Positions 18,667 to 26,312 of a stretch of DNA of 38,252 bases are shown here, piece by piece. Location of the stretch: the NCBI GenBank assembly GCA_003567685.1, contig PWYW01000075.1, positions 1-38,252 of the forward strand, given 5' to 3'. Positions within the stretch are counted from its first letter, which is position 1; every line of letters starts with the position of its first letter. A program made the translations under genes and the position numbers. The notes beneath the pieces are model-generated. The model saw only the letters and a list, made by a program, of their open reading frames with translations. It searched no databases and was not told the DNA's origin. Source of the DNA: Gammaproteobacteria bacterium. GTDB lineage: Bacteria; Pseudomonadota; Gammaproteobacteria; Xanthomonadales; Wenzhouxiangellaceae.

Positions 18667-19509
18667 TCAAGGCCTGAACGGTCTGGGCGTCCAGCCCAGC
18701 CGTTCCCGTGCTGGCGTATCGTCGACCAGCAAATCCTGGCGCTGACGATCAATCATCACTGCGCGGATGTCACTGAGACGGTGGAAGCTGTGAGCGAGAA
18801 TCAGCGCCATCTTGAGACTCCAGGCCGGCACGCGCAGCAAGCGGGTAGATCGCCCACTCGCGCTGGCAATGCGTTTCAGCATGTCCGGATAAGTCAGGGT
18901 CTCTCCGCCGCCAACCAACCATTCGCCAGCACTTGCCTCGCCCAGCCGGAGACAGTCCACGACCAGGCGAGCCAGGTCGTCGGCATGCACCGGGTGGCGA
19001 AGCCCCCGGCCTGCGTAGGGCGTAACCGATAGACGTTTCATCAAACCGGCCAGCCGGCTGACGTTGCGATCCAGCCCCGGAGCATAGATCAGGCTGGGCT
19101 TGATCAGGGTCAGGACCACGTTCCGTTCCGCGCAACGCTGGCGAAGCGCATTCTCGGTATCGATCAAACCACGAATAAGCGCGCGTTCGCGGGGATCCGG
19201 CGAGTGCCGTTTGAAGTGCGTGCTTGCCGAACTCAGGGCGACGAGCCGCCCCACGCGTTGACTGTTTTCGAGTTCAGCCAGGGCATGGCTCAAGGGTCCC
19301 AGGCTGACCAGCACCGAGGCATCACTGGTGAGTGGCCCCTCATCCAGATCGTGCTGTAACCAAATTTCGTGCCCGGTCTGTTCGTCGGGCGGCCGGCGGG
19401 AGACGGCCATGACCATGGAGCCGCTATCGGCCAGACGTTGGCGCAGGAAACAGCCTACCGGGCCAGTGGCACCAAACAGCAGAACCAGCGCGCCTTGGCC
19501 TGTGCTCAT
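18667..19509 (-). CDS. NAD(P)-dependent epimerase/dehydratase-like protein
   Basis: This 280-residue Rossmann-fold protein starts MSTGQGALVLLFGATGPVG. The nucleotide motif GATGPVG lies at about residues 13-19. LVALSSASTHFK holds the SDR Ser region, but the usual YxxxK is not obvious; the region contains RALIRGLIDTENALR instead, so it may be an atypical or non-catalytic member. GLRHPVHADDLARLV is typical of the epimerase family. The ATG at 19509 overlaps the stop of the upstream glycosyltransferase (ATGA), placing it last in the polysaccharide operon. The frame extends to 19728, but only inside the neighbouring gene. A sugar-nucleotide role is inferred from context. Confidence 0.75.
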   Translation of the reverse strand: MSTGQGALVLLFGATGPVGCFLRQRLADSGSMVMAVSRRPPDEQTGHEIWLQHDLDEGPLTSDASVLVSLGPLSHALAELENSQRVGRLVALSSASTHFKRHSPDPRERALIRGLIDTENALRQRCAERNVVLTLIKPSLIYAPGLDRNVSRLAGLMKRLSVTPYAGRGLRHPVHADDLARLVVDCLRLGEASAGEWLVGGGETLTYPDMLKRIASASGRSTRLLRVPAWSLKMALILAHSFHRLSDIRAVMIDRQRQDLLVDDTPARERLGWTPRPFRP

Positions 19510-20369
19510 CGCCGCCACAGCAACATCGGAATCATCACCAGCGCGTGCAGCGAGATACCCAAGGCCCAAAGGGGACGCTGCCAAACAGGCCAGCGGTCGC
19601 GACAGTGGCGGTTCAGGTAGCGCCAGAGGCCGCGATGCTTGTCCAGCATCACTCGTACCGGCCGGTGACGTGACGACACTCCGCCGGCGTGCGAGACGGC
19701 CACCTCCGGCACGAGGCGGACTTGCCAACCGGCAGCAGCAAGCCGGGCCATGAAATCCAGATCTTCGAAATGCATGGGATAGGCAACGTCGAATCCACCG
19801 AGCACCTCGAATGCTTCTCGGCGTATCAGCATGCAGGCACCCGACACTGCCTCCACCGCTGACGGCTCATCCGGCGGCGGCAAATGGGTAAGATCAACAC
19901 CATTCCCGGACCGCAGGGGCAACAGCTCATTCAAGACTCGCCGGGGGCCCGGCAACTGCCGGCGGCTGCCGCGCTGCTCATTGCCGCTCATGTCGAATAT
20001 CCGGCCTGATACGAGACCCGCTTCCGGGCATTGATCAAGCTCTTCTATCAGTCGAACCAGGCCCTCGGGCACCAGCAAACAGTCCGGATTGATAACCAGG
20101 AAATACGGCGTTGCAACCCGACTGGCCGCCAGGTTCACACCGCGCGCAAAGCCCAGGTTTTCCTGGCTGCGCAGCGTTGTCAAACCCGGCAGCGTCGGCA
20201 ACTCTTCCATGCTGCCATCACTGGACGCATTATCCAGAACGATCATGTCGGGGAAGCGCCGGTTGCGACCTTTAAGGGCCCGAACGCAACGCTTCAACCA
20301 GGGCCCGGAGTTGTAATTGACGACTACCACGGTCACCCTGCCGAGTATCCCGGCAGGATGATCAGTCAT
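19506..20369 (-). CDS. Family 2 glycosyltransferase, rhamnosyltransferase-like
   Basis: This 287-residue GT-A fold transferase begins MTDHPAGILGRVTVVVVNYNSGPWL. It has the acidic donor-sugar motif LDNASSDGS at about residues 46-54 and the DxD-like INPDCLL near residue 93. VSGACMLIRREAFEVLGGFD is the acceptor-side signature of WbbL-type rhamnosyltransferases, followed by HFEDLDFMARLAAAGW. The C-terminus has a hydrophobic stretch (LWALGISLHALVMIPMLLW) that may associate with the membrane. The ATG at 20369 has GAGGAT eight bases upstream; the GTG at 20396 that overlaps the methyltransferase stop has none. Donor and acceptor are unknown. Confidence 0.88.
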   Translation of the reverse strand: MTDHPAGILGRVTVVVVNYNSGPWLKRCVRALKGRNRRFPDMIVLDNASSDGSMEELPTLPGLTTLRSQENLGFARGVNLAASRVATPYFLVINPDCLLVPEGLVRLIEELDQCPEAGLVSGRIFDMSGNEQRGSRRQLPGPRRVLNELLPLRSGNGVDLTHLPPPDEPSAVEAVSGACMLIRREAFEVLGGFDVAYPMHFEDLDFMARLAAAGWQVRLVPEVAVSHAGGVSSRHRPVRVMLDKHRGLWRYLNRHCRDRWPVWQRPLWALGISLHALVMIPMLLWRR

Positions 20370-20392
20370 CGGACGATCCTCAGCCTCGCGGG

Positions 20393-21247
20393 TCACGATT
20401 CGAGTGCAGTCAGCCTGGCCCTAAGTTCAGCAATCTCAGCATCACGCTCGGCCAGAAGGTGCCCGGCTCGAATGTGGGCCGCCACTTCCTGGTTGTAATG
20501 CTGGTATACCGATTCGGCCTGATCGCCGTACAGCGAAGTCGCGGGTAATTCCGGCAAGCACGCCGGATTCGCGCCGGCTACGCCCATGTAATAGAGCGCC
20601 GCCAGGCTGGGCTGAGCCCCGCGTTCAAGCTGCTCGCCCTGCTCGGTCAGCCATTCGGCATCACCGCCCTGCCCGAGCGACCAGATCGCCGAGATGAACA
20701 TCAGCTTCTGGCCATAGAGTCGAAATGCCGGGAAATGCCGACGGATCAGCGCTTCCAATTCATCCCGGTAGAGTTCTCGCACGTGGAATGGGTTGTCGTA
20801 GCCGGTCTCGTCGCTATAGGTCTTCTTGTCGGGCGAGGACAGCAGCAGAAAGCCCTCCGGCCGCAGCACCCGGCGAAATTCTGCCAGCAGCGCGTCCTGC
20901 TCGGCCAGATGTTCCAGGGTTTCAAATGAGACGATGCAATCGGCCGAGTCATCGGCGAGCGGCAGCCTGGTGGCGTCTGCACATTCAAATCGCAGGCCGT
21001 CCTGGCCATAGCGCTGGCGGGCATGGGCAACGGCTTCGGGATCAATATCAATGCCGATGACTTCCCCGGCAGTGCGTTTGAGCAAGGCACTGCCATAGCC
21101 TTCGCCGCAGGCGACATCGACCACCGACTTGCCCTCGACCAGTCCGCTGGCCCAGGCATACCGGTGCCAGTGTTCATAGGCAATCTCTCTCACGCATTCT
21201 GGGGTGAATCGTTCGCCGGTAAATTCCAGCGACTGCTTATCGCTCAT
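20393..21247 (-). CDS. Class I SAM-dependent methyltransferase
   Basis: This 284-residue methyltransferase has SAM motif I VVDVACGEGYGSAL at about residues 42-55, the acidic residue of motif II in VIGIDIDPEAV, and CADATRLPLADDSADCIVSFETLEHL for the later motifs. The C-terminal ~30 residues (HLLAERDAEIAELRARLTA) form a predicted coiled coil. It sits between two glycosyltransferase genes and overlaps both by about four bases (ATGA at its start), with GAGGA six bases before the ATG. In Wzm/Wzt systems such enzymes can cap the glycan chain, as WbdD does; this role is inferred from context only. Confidence 0.88.
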   Translation of the reverse strand: MSDKQSLEFTGERFTPECVREIAYEHWHRYAWASGLVEGKSVVDVACGEGYGSALLKRTAGEVIGIDIDPEAVAHARQRYGQDGLRFECADATRLPLADDSADCIVSFETLEHLAEQDALLAEFRRVLRPEGFLLLSSPDKKTYSDETGYDNPFHVRELYRDELEALIRRHFPAFRLYGQKLMFISAIWSLGQGGDAEWLTEQGEQLERGAQPSLAALYYMGVAGANPACLPELPATSLYGDQAESVYQHYNQEVAAHIRAGHLLAERDAEIAELRARLTALES

Positions 21248-22074
21248 GATCGGTCCTCGGCAGTGACCGCACGCAGACGGTCGTATTCGCGAATGATGGC
21301 AGCACGGCGCTCAGCCAGTGGATCAGCATTAATGAAGGCCCGCACGCGGTCCATGTAGTCGGGATGGCGCGCCAGCAGGGTTTCCATGGCTTTGCCGCCA
21401 GGTCCTATACCCAGTGGACCGAAGCTGGCATTGCCCTGATGGGCAACAAAAGCGGTATCGCAAATGACATGTCGCCAGCCCGCCTTGGTTGCGCGCATGC
21501 ACCAGTCATTTTCCTCGCCATAGCCACGGCCGAAGGCAATTTCATCGAAAACGCCGACCTGGTCAAGGCAAGCGCGACGCAGGAAAAGACAAAAGCCTAC
21601 GCCAGTTGGCACCTCCGGATACAGTGGTGCCCCGCTTTGACGGCAGGCCCGGGCCCATCGTTCAGGATGAGTCGGCCAGGGATTTGCCTGGCAAAAACCC
21701 GGCAGGGAGGCAATTTCGGCATTGTTGCTCAGGGGCGTGATAGAGGCAATATCCGGCGCGCTGGCGGCACACACCTCAAGCGCCTCAAGCCACCCGGGCG
21801 TCACTTGGGCATCGGAATTCAGCAGAATCACGTCGTTCCGCTGGCACAAAGCCATTCCGAGGTTGGCGGTGCCCACAAAACCCAGATTCTGTTCGTTGCG
21901 TACGCGTATCCAGCCCGCCGGAAGGCTATCCATCAGGTCGGCTATCGCCGGATCGGTCGAGGCATCATCGATGACGACAACCGGCAAGTCCCGCCGACTG
22001 TGTTGTCGTAGCGCATCAAGGCAACGCCGGGTTTCGTCCGGCGCGTTGAACACCGGCACGACAATTGCCGTCAT
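21244..22074 (-). CDS. Family 2 glycosyltransferase
   Basis: This 276-residue GT-A glycosyltransferase begins MTAIVVPVFNAPDETRRCLDAL. VVIDDASTDPAI is the nucleotide-binding acidic motif and LLNSDAQVTPGWLE is the DxD-like motif. VPTGVGFCLFLRRACLDQVGVFDE and GYGEENDWCMRA are the ED-type catalytic region. The ATG at 22074 shares one base with the wzt stop (TGATG) and has GGGAG five bases upstream, better than the ATG at 22086. It ends overlapping the methyltransferase start. Specificity unknown. Confidence 0.88.
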   Translation of the reverse strand: MTAIVVPVFNAPDETRRCLDALRQHSRRDLPVVVIDDASTDPAIADLMDSLPAGWIRVRNEQNLGFVGTANLGMALCQRNDVILLNSDAQVTPGWLEALEVCAASAPDIASITPLSNNAEIASLPGFCQANPWPTHPERWARACRQSGAPLYPEVPTGVGFCLFLRRACLDQVGVFDEIAFGRGYGEENDWCMRATKAGWRHVICDTAFVAHQGNASFGPLGIGPGGKAMETLLARHPDYMDRVRAFINADPLAERRAAIIREYDRLRAVTAEDRS

Positions 22075-23264
22075 CACTGCTCCCATCGATGTTCGAGTCG
22101 CACCAGACCGGCCTCTCGGGTGCGCCCGCGCACGGTGAATGGCACCTCCAGCGTGTCATGCACCCGCAGGCCCTCCGGATCCAGCGCGTGGGCGCGAACA
22201 ATGTAACCACCCGGCAACAGGGCCAGGCGGTCGAACACCAGGCGCGCAGGGAAAAAGCCATCGTTATCGACGGCCAGGGCAATCTCTTCCTGTTCGTTGC
22301 TCAAACCGTACACCGGCGTGCCATCCACGCGTACGATACCGACAGACACCACTGGTGAACGTCCATCCGGCGAACGCAGGCGTGTCTCGACCACCAGGCG
22401 GTCACCCAACTGCAGCACGGTTTCAGCCTGGTCCGGACCAGCGCCATTGACTTGCAAATCCTCAACGGTATAAAGGCTGCCACTGTCGGTGCGACGCTGC
22501 GCCTCGCCCTCGACCTGCCGGGCGCTGCGCCGCTCGTGCCAGGCCAGATAGGTCTGGGTGACGTCAAAAACATCGCCCTGAAGCCGTGCCCTACCGGCAT
22601 CCAGCCAAAGGGCCTGGCGGCACAGTTTCTGTACCTGGTACATGCTGTGGGAAACCATTAATAGCGTTCCACCATCGGCCAGATAACGCTCGATCCAGCG
22701 AATACACTTCTTCTGGAAGGATTCATCACCGACCGCCAGCACTTCGTCGGTAATCAACAGATCCGGCCGGACGACGGCGACGACGGCGAAACCCAGCCGT
22801 ACGACCATGCCCGACGAGTAATGCTTTACCGGCTCGTGGATAGCCTCGCCAATGTCGGCAAAGGCAAGAATGTCGTCCAGCTTTTCTTCGACCTCGGAAC
22901 GTCCCAGGCCGAGGAAAGCGGCATTCATATGCAAGTTCTCCAGGCCCGTGTATTCCGGGTCGAAACCAGCACCCAGTTCGAGCAGGGCAGCGCTGGTTCC
23001 CTGACGCTTGATCGCGCCGTGACTGGGTGCCAGGACGCCGGTAATAATCTTGAGCAAGGTCGACTTGCCGGCTCCATTGGCACCAATAATGCCAAAAGAC
23101 TCCCCGGCACGAACCTCGAAATCGATACCATCCAGTACACAGATACCGTTTTCGAACTCACCACGCCTGAGCACCTGCCAGAAACCACTGAACCGTTGCC
23201 CTGGCCTGACGGTTCGCGGATAGACCTTGCCAATGTTTTCAAGACTGAGCAGCAGACGACTCAC
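22074..23264 (-). CDS. wzt: Polysaccharide ABC exporter ATP-binding protein with C-terminal glycan-binding domain (Wzt type)
   Basis: This 396-residue ATPase, with Wzm, exports undecaprenyl-linked polysaccharide across the inner membrane. Walker A GANGAGKST is at residues 61-69, the signature is HYSSGMVVRLGF, and Walker B runs into LLITDEVLAVGDESF with VSHS as the H-loop, the order typical of KpsT/Wzt. After about residue 245 there is an extra ~150-residue beta-rich domain, the Wzt C-terminal module that recognises the finished O-antigen end in E. coli O9a. GTG at 23264 overlaps the wzm stop (GTGA) with GAGGA six bases before. The frame continues upstream only inside wzm. Confidence 0.93.
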   Translation of the reverse strand: MSRLLLSLENIGKVYPRTVRPGQRFSGFWQVLRRGEFENGICVLDGIDFEVRAGESFGIIGANGAGKSTLLKIITGVLAPSHGAIKRQGTSAALLELGAGFDPEYTGLENLHMNAAFLGLGRSEVEEKLDDILAFADIGEAIHEPVKHYSSGMVVRLGFAVVAVVRPDLLITDEVLAVGDESFQKKCIRWIERYLADGGTLLMVSHSMYQVQKLCRQALWLDAGRARLQGDVFDVTQTYLAWHERRSARQVEGEAQRRTDSGSLYTVEDLQVNGAGPDQAETVLQLGDRLVVETRLRSPDGRSPVVSVGIVRVDGTPVYGLSNEQEEIALAVDNDGFFPARLVFDRLALLPGGYIVRAHALDPEGLRVHDTLEVPFTVRGRTREAGLVRLEHRWEQ

Positions 23265-24040
23265 AGGAAGTCCTCGAAACTGGGACTCAGGCGGTCGAAC
23301 AACCAGCGGCCCGCGGCCAGGGTCAGTAGCGACAGCATCAGTATCGGCAGAAAGGCCAGATCGGGGAACCACTTGGCCTCGAACAGCCCGGCCCGAATTT
23401 CAGCCATCCACAAGCTCATGGGATTGATCACCATCCAATCGGCCATCGCTGCCGGCAATAAATCCGGCGGATACAGAATGGGCGTCATGAAAAACCAGAA
23501 CATGAGAAAAGTGGGCAGCACTTGCTCAAGATCGCGCAGGAAAACCTGGACCGCTGCCAGGATCAGCCCCAGACCAACCGCGAAAAGATACAGGCTGACC
23601 ATCAACAGCGTCACATAACCCAGGCCTTGCCAGGTTAGCGCTGTTCCGGTCAACTGGATGGTCATCAAGACCACGCCGTAACCAAACAGATGAAGAATGA
23701 AAACCGCAGATTGGCTGGAAAGAACCAGCAATTCTCGAGGCAGGGCCACTTTCGAAATCAACGAGGCGTTGTTGAGTATCGACTGCGACCCCTTGAGCAG
23801 GCTCTCGGAAAAAGCCAGCCAGGGCCACAAGCCAACGGCCAACCAGGCAATAAACGGCATGTCCAGATTGTCCGGAACCCGGGCGTTGAATATATAGCCA
23901 AAAACAAAGGCATATACGCCCAATAGCAACAGCGGCGAGACAATCAGCCAGAGCCATCCACTGCTGGTATTGATCAGCCGGTTTCGAATCTCCCTGCGAA
24001 CCAAGTCAGGGAGCAGGCCCCACCAGTGCCCGCCCTTCAT
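23261..24040 (-). CDS. wzm: Polysaccharide ABC exporter permease (Wzm type)
   Basis: This 259-residue ABC-2 type permease has six predicted helices. The amphipathic N-terminus LVRREIRNRLINTSSGWLW is typical of the KpsM/Wzm family. The first helix is IVSPLLLLGVYAFVFGYIF, and PLRELLVLSSQ-like (LPRELLVLSSQSAVFIL) and FLRDLEQVLP segments match Wzm. It pairs with the ATPase encoded directly downstream. It is the first gene of the run down to 18667. Its own promoter, if any, would lie in the 72 bases between it and the isomerase gene, where only a hairpin is seen. Confidence 0.92.
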   Translation of the reverse strand: MKGGHWWGLLPDLVRREIRNRLINTSSGWLWLIVSPLLLLGVYAFVFGYIFNARVPDNLDMPFIAWLAVGLWPWLAFSESLLKGSQSILNNASLISKVALPRELLVLSSQSAVFILHLFGYGVVLMTIQLTGTALTWQGLGYVTLLMVSLYLFAVGLGLILAAVQVFLRDLEQVLPTFLMFWFFMTPILYPPDLLPAAMADWMVINPMSLWMAEIRAGLFEAKWFPDLAFLPILMLSLLTLAAGRWLFDRLSPSFEDFL

Positions 24041-24080
24041 GATTCAATCACGCCACACCGCCAGAAATTCCGACCAGCCG

Positions 24081-24106
24081 ACGGCGACCCCGATTGGGGC
24101 CGCCGT
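24081..24106. other. Stem-loop between the isomerase gene and wzm
   Basis: ACGGCG pairs with CGCCGT, then after one mismatch CCCC with GGGG, closing on a GATT loop. It lies seven bases after the isomerase stop on the minus strand. No T-run follows, so it may weaken or segment the transcript between the secreted-protein genes and the polysaccharide operon rather than stop it. Confidence 0.45.
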
Positions 24107-24112
24107 GCAATC

Positions 24113-25090
24113 TTAATCCAGCCCCATGCGGCGCAGGACATCACGAGAGAGCTCGGATACGTCCACCTCCGACGCAGGATATCGATCAAGCAAGGCCGCA
24201 ACCGCGCCCGGCGCAATCTCGGTATCCATCGTATTCAGCTCCCTCAACACGCCCTCGCGCCAGGACGTCCTGTGGCGACTCTCAGCGATCTCGAGCGCCC
24301 TCTCACGCACATCTTCAAAGGAATCGATTTCAGGCCGATACCGGTCATGCAATTGCACGACATGCCAGCCGAAAGATGACCGGAACGGTTCTGATATCTG
24401 CCCGGGCTGGAGAAACCGCACCATTTGAGCGAAACGCTCATCCAGCGTGGAAATCTCCACGCCTTCGAAGCGGCCGCGGTTGTCACCGACCGAGGGATCT
24501 TCCGAATACTTCTCAGCCAAATCGGAAAGGTCAGCACCTTCCTGCAATTCATCGTAGATCGCCAGCATTGCCCGCATTGCATCCAGATCGCCGCGCTCAG
24601 CGCCACTCCGAATCAGCACATGGGTGAAATCAACCGAGCGGCCGGGCCGGACAAGATCCGGTCGACTCAGGTAAAGCTCGCGGGCCTGCTGACTGTAGTC
24701 GTCCAGGCGAACCGACTGCCAACCCCGGTCCAGATACTCATCGGCCAGGAAAACCATTGCGAGCTGGACCAAGTGGGCCTGGACAATCGGCTCCTCAATC
24801 CAGCCTTGTTGAAAGGCCCTTTGCGCCAGTTGGCGCGGGAGCATCAGTCGATCCAAAGCCTGGGCAATCCGCGAAGGGTCAGCAAAATATTCCGATCGAT
24901 GGTGCGCAGGCAGTCGCTGCGCAAAGACATCGAAATCCACTTGCGTCACCGTCGCAGCACCGCGCACGGCGAACACTTCAGACGTTGACTCGATACTGAG
25001 CGAGGTCGAGTGTTGCTCCTCTTCGGCGAGCACATGCGGAAGTGCAACGCTGAAGAGGAAACCAATTACAAAAAAGCTGGAAAATCTCAT
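24113..25090 (-). CDS. Parvulin-type peptidyl-prolyl cis-trans isomerase, periplasmic
   Basis: This 325-residue exported protein has a signal peptide MRFSSFFVIGFLFSVALPHVLA. The N-terminal half is a SurA/PrsA-like helical chaperone region. A single parvulin domain lies at about residues 153-255: VDFTHVLIRSG, DLAEKYSEDPSVGDNRGRF, MVRFLQPGQISEPFRSSFGWHVVQLHDR. All core parvulin motifs are recognisable, including the FGWHV His. The start at 25090 is chosen because the frame before it has no signal sequence. It follows the exported-protein gene by two bases, so the two are coupled. It probably helps fold exported proteins; the dedicated client is not known. Confidence 0.88.
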   Translation of the reverse strand: MRFSSFFVIGFLFSVALPHVLAEEEQHSTSLSIESTSEVFAVRGAATVTQVDFDVFAQRLPAHHRSEYFADPSRIAQALDRLMLPRQLAQRAFQQGWIEEPIVQAHLVQLAMVFLADEYLDRGWQSVRLDDYSQQARELYLSRPDLVRPGRSVDFTHVLIRSGAERGDLDAMRAMLAIYDELQEGADLSDLAEKYSEDPSVGDNRGRFEGVEISTLDERFAQMVRFLQPGQISEPFRSSFGWHVVQLHDRYRPEIDSFEDVRERALEIAESRHRTSWREGVLRELNTMDTEIAPGAVAALLDRYPASEVDVSELSRDVLRRMGLD

Positions 25091-25092
25091 AA

Positions 25093-26193
25093 TCAAAAGT
25101 TTGGCGTCGTGTTGTTTGAGCACTGGTTAGGGCCGGGGTCGTCATTGCCACACTGCCAATTCAATTCACTTGACGGTGTACCCGCAGCGCTGTTGGTGTA
25201 CAAAACGTTGAAGTAATAAGTTTCGCCAGGTTCAAGTGCGCAACGAGAACCAACGTTTCCGCCCACGATCGCCCACTGAACCGATGACGGGGGAAGCGCG
25301 CCTTGTTTCAAGTAGCAGTTCGGGCCCATCTCGTCGAGGATCACCTGCTGGTTGAAATCACCAGGGCACCTTGAAATGGTTTGCATATTGCGCCCCGTTG
25401 ACGTCGGCACCAGCTGCGGCGTCACCCACTGCCAGTCACCGGAAACCGAGGTTGAGATATCGGTGGGCACCGTAAACCGCATGGCAATGTACTCATCGCG
25501 GTTGGCGAAAATCTGGCGCGCCTGGCGAAGGCCCGGGAACTCGGCGCGATACACTTCGGCGTAGTTGCGACAGTCCGCATTGGAGCCCGGCACACAATTT
25601 ACGGTAGCCGTCATGTCAGGCGGCTGACGGCCCTGGCAAAACTCGGGGATTTCAGGATCGGTAGGACCAGCCTCGGTCACCGTGACCTCGATCGGGCCAC
25701 GGACATCGTCAACCGGGCCATTGAAGCAACGGATACTCGCCTCATAGGTTCCGGGATCGACGTTCATGACGACGGACTGGCTACCCGTCGGCGACTTCAA
25801 CGCGTCCGACCAGGCCGTTCCGGCCAAACCAAGACCTTCACATTCCCAGGCACCTGTCGACGACCAGTTCACGGAGACACTGCCACCAGGCCCGATTGAT
25901 GTCGGAGTAATCGAAAAACTCCCGAAATCCGGGCTCTCCATGGAGACCTGCACGTCTTCACAGGTCACCTCCGGGTCGGTCGCACAAGAGAACTCGCTGT
26001 CAGCGATGGCCCTTATCCAACCGGTTTCACTGTCGACATCAATTGGCGCCATGGGAACCAATGGAATCTGCAAAACAACCTCTCCGTCTTGCTCGATTTC
26101 GATGGTGACGGGATCATTGGCAGTGGCCACGAACGAGGTAAAGCCACAAGCCGCAAAGAAAGCAAGTCTTTGCGTAAAGGACATCAAATTCAC
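25093..26193 (-). CDS. Exported protein with Ig-like domain, unknown function
   Basis: This 366-residue predicted secreted protein starts at GTG 26193 (VNLMSFTQ), which has AGGAT upstream. A signal peptide ends near SFVATA. Residues about 95-180 contain ITPTSIGPGGSVSVNWSSTGAWECEGLG through GTYEASIRCFNG, the Ser/Thr-rich Trp-Ser-Ser pattern of bacterial Ig-like modules, with paired Cys. The remaining ~180 residues hold six more cysteines (CQG, CVPGSNADC, RCPG, NCYL, RCAL, WQCGN) and look like a separate disulfide-bonded domain. I do not recognise the second domain. Two bases separate it from the isomerase gene, which may assist its folding. Confidence 0.7.
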   Translation of the reverse strand: MNLMSFTQRLAFFAACGFTSFVATANDPVTIEIEQDGEVVLQIPLVPMAPIDVDSETGWIRAIADSEFSCATDPEVTCEDVQVSMESPDFGSFSITPTSIGPGGSVSVNWSSTGAWECEGLGLAGTAWSDALKSPTGSQSVVMNVDPGTYEASIRCFNGPVDDVRGPIEVTVTEAGPTDPEIPEFCQGRQPPDMTATVNCVPGSNADCRNYAEVYRAEFPGLRQARQIFANRDEYIAMRFTVPTDISTSVSGDWQWVTPQLVPTSTGRNMQTISRCPGDFNQQVILDEMGPNCYLKQGALPPSSVQWAIVGGNVGSRCALEPGETYYFNVLYTNSAAGTPSSELNWQCGNDDPGPNQCSNNTTPNF

Positions 26194-26260
26194 GGTGGTG
26201 ATCCTGTAAGAAGATATGTTCAATGCTTAGAGTACATCAATCCGGATAGTTCCAGAACAG

Positions 26261-26289
26261 AAAAAGGCCGCCCGGAGGGCGGCCTTTTT
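26261..26289. terminator. Rho-independent terminator, bidirectional
   Basis: GGCCGCCC (26266-26273) pairs with GGGCGGCC (26277-26284) across a three-base loop, with AAAAA on the left and TTTTT on the right. Read on the minus strand it ends the gene at 26313-27998 and separates it from the exported-protein/isomerase pair. Confidence 0.92.
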
Positions 26290-26312
26290 GTCCCGAGGTT
26301 AAACCTGGGTAT

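Noticed and set aside
26211-26240. TTGATG and TATCTT with 18-base spacing as a promoter for the 26193 gene
   Set aside because: Transcription would start at about 26204, cutting off the AGGAT Shine-Dalgarno, so these boxes cannot serve that start well.
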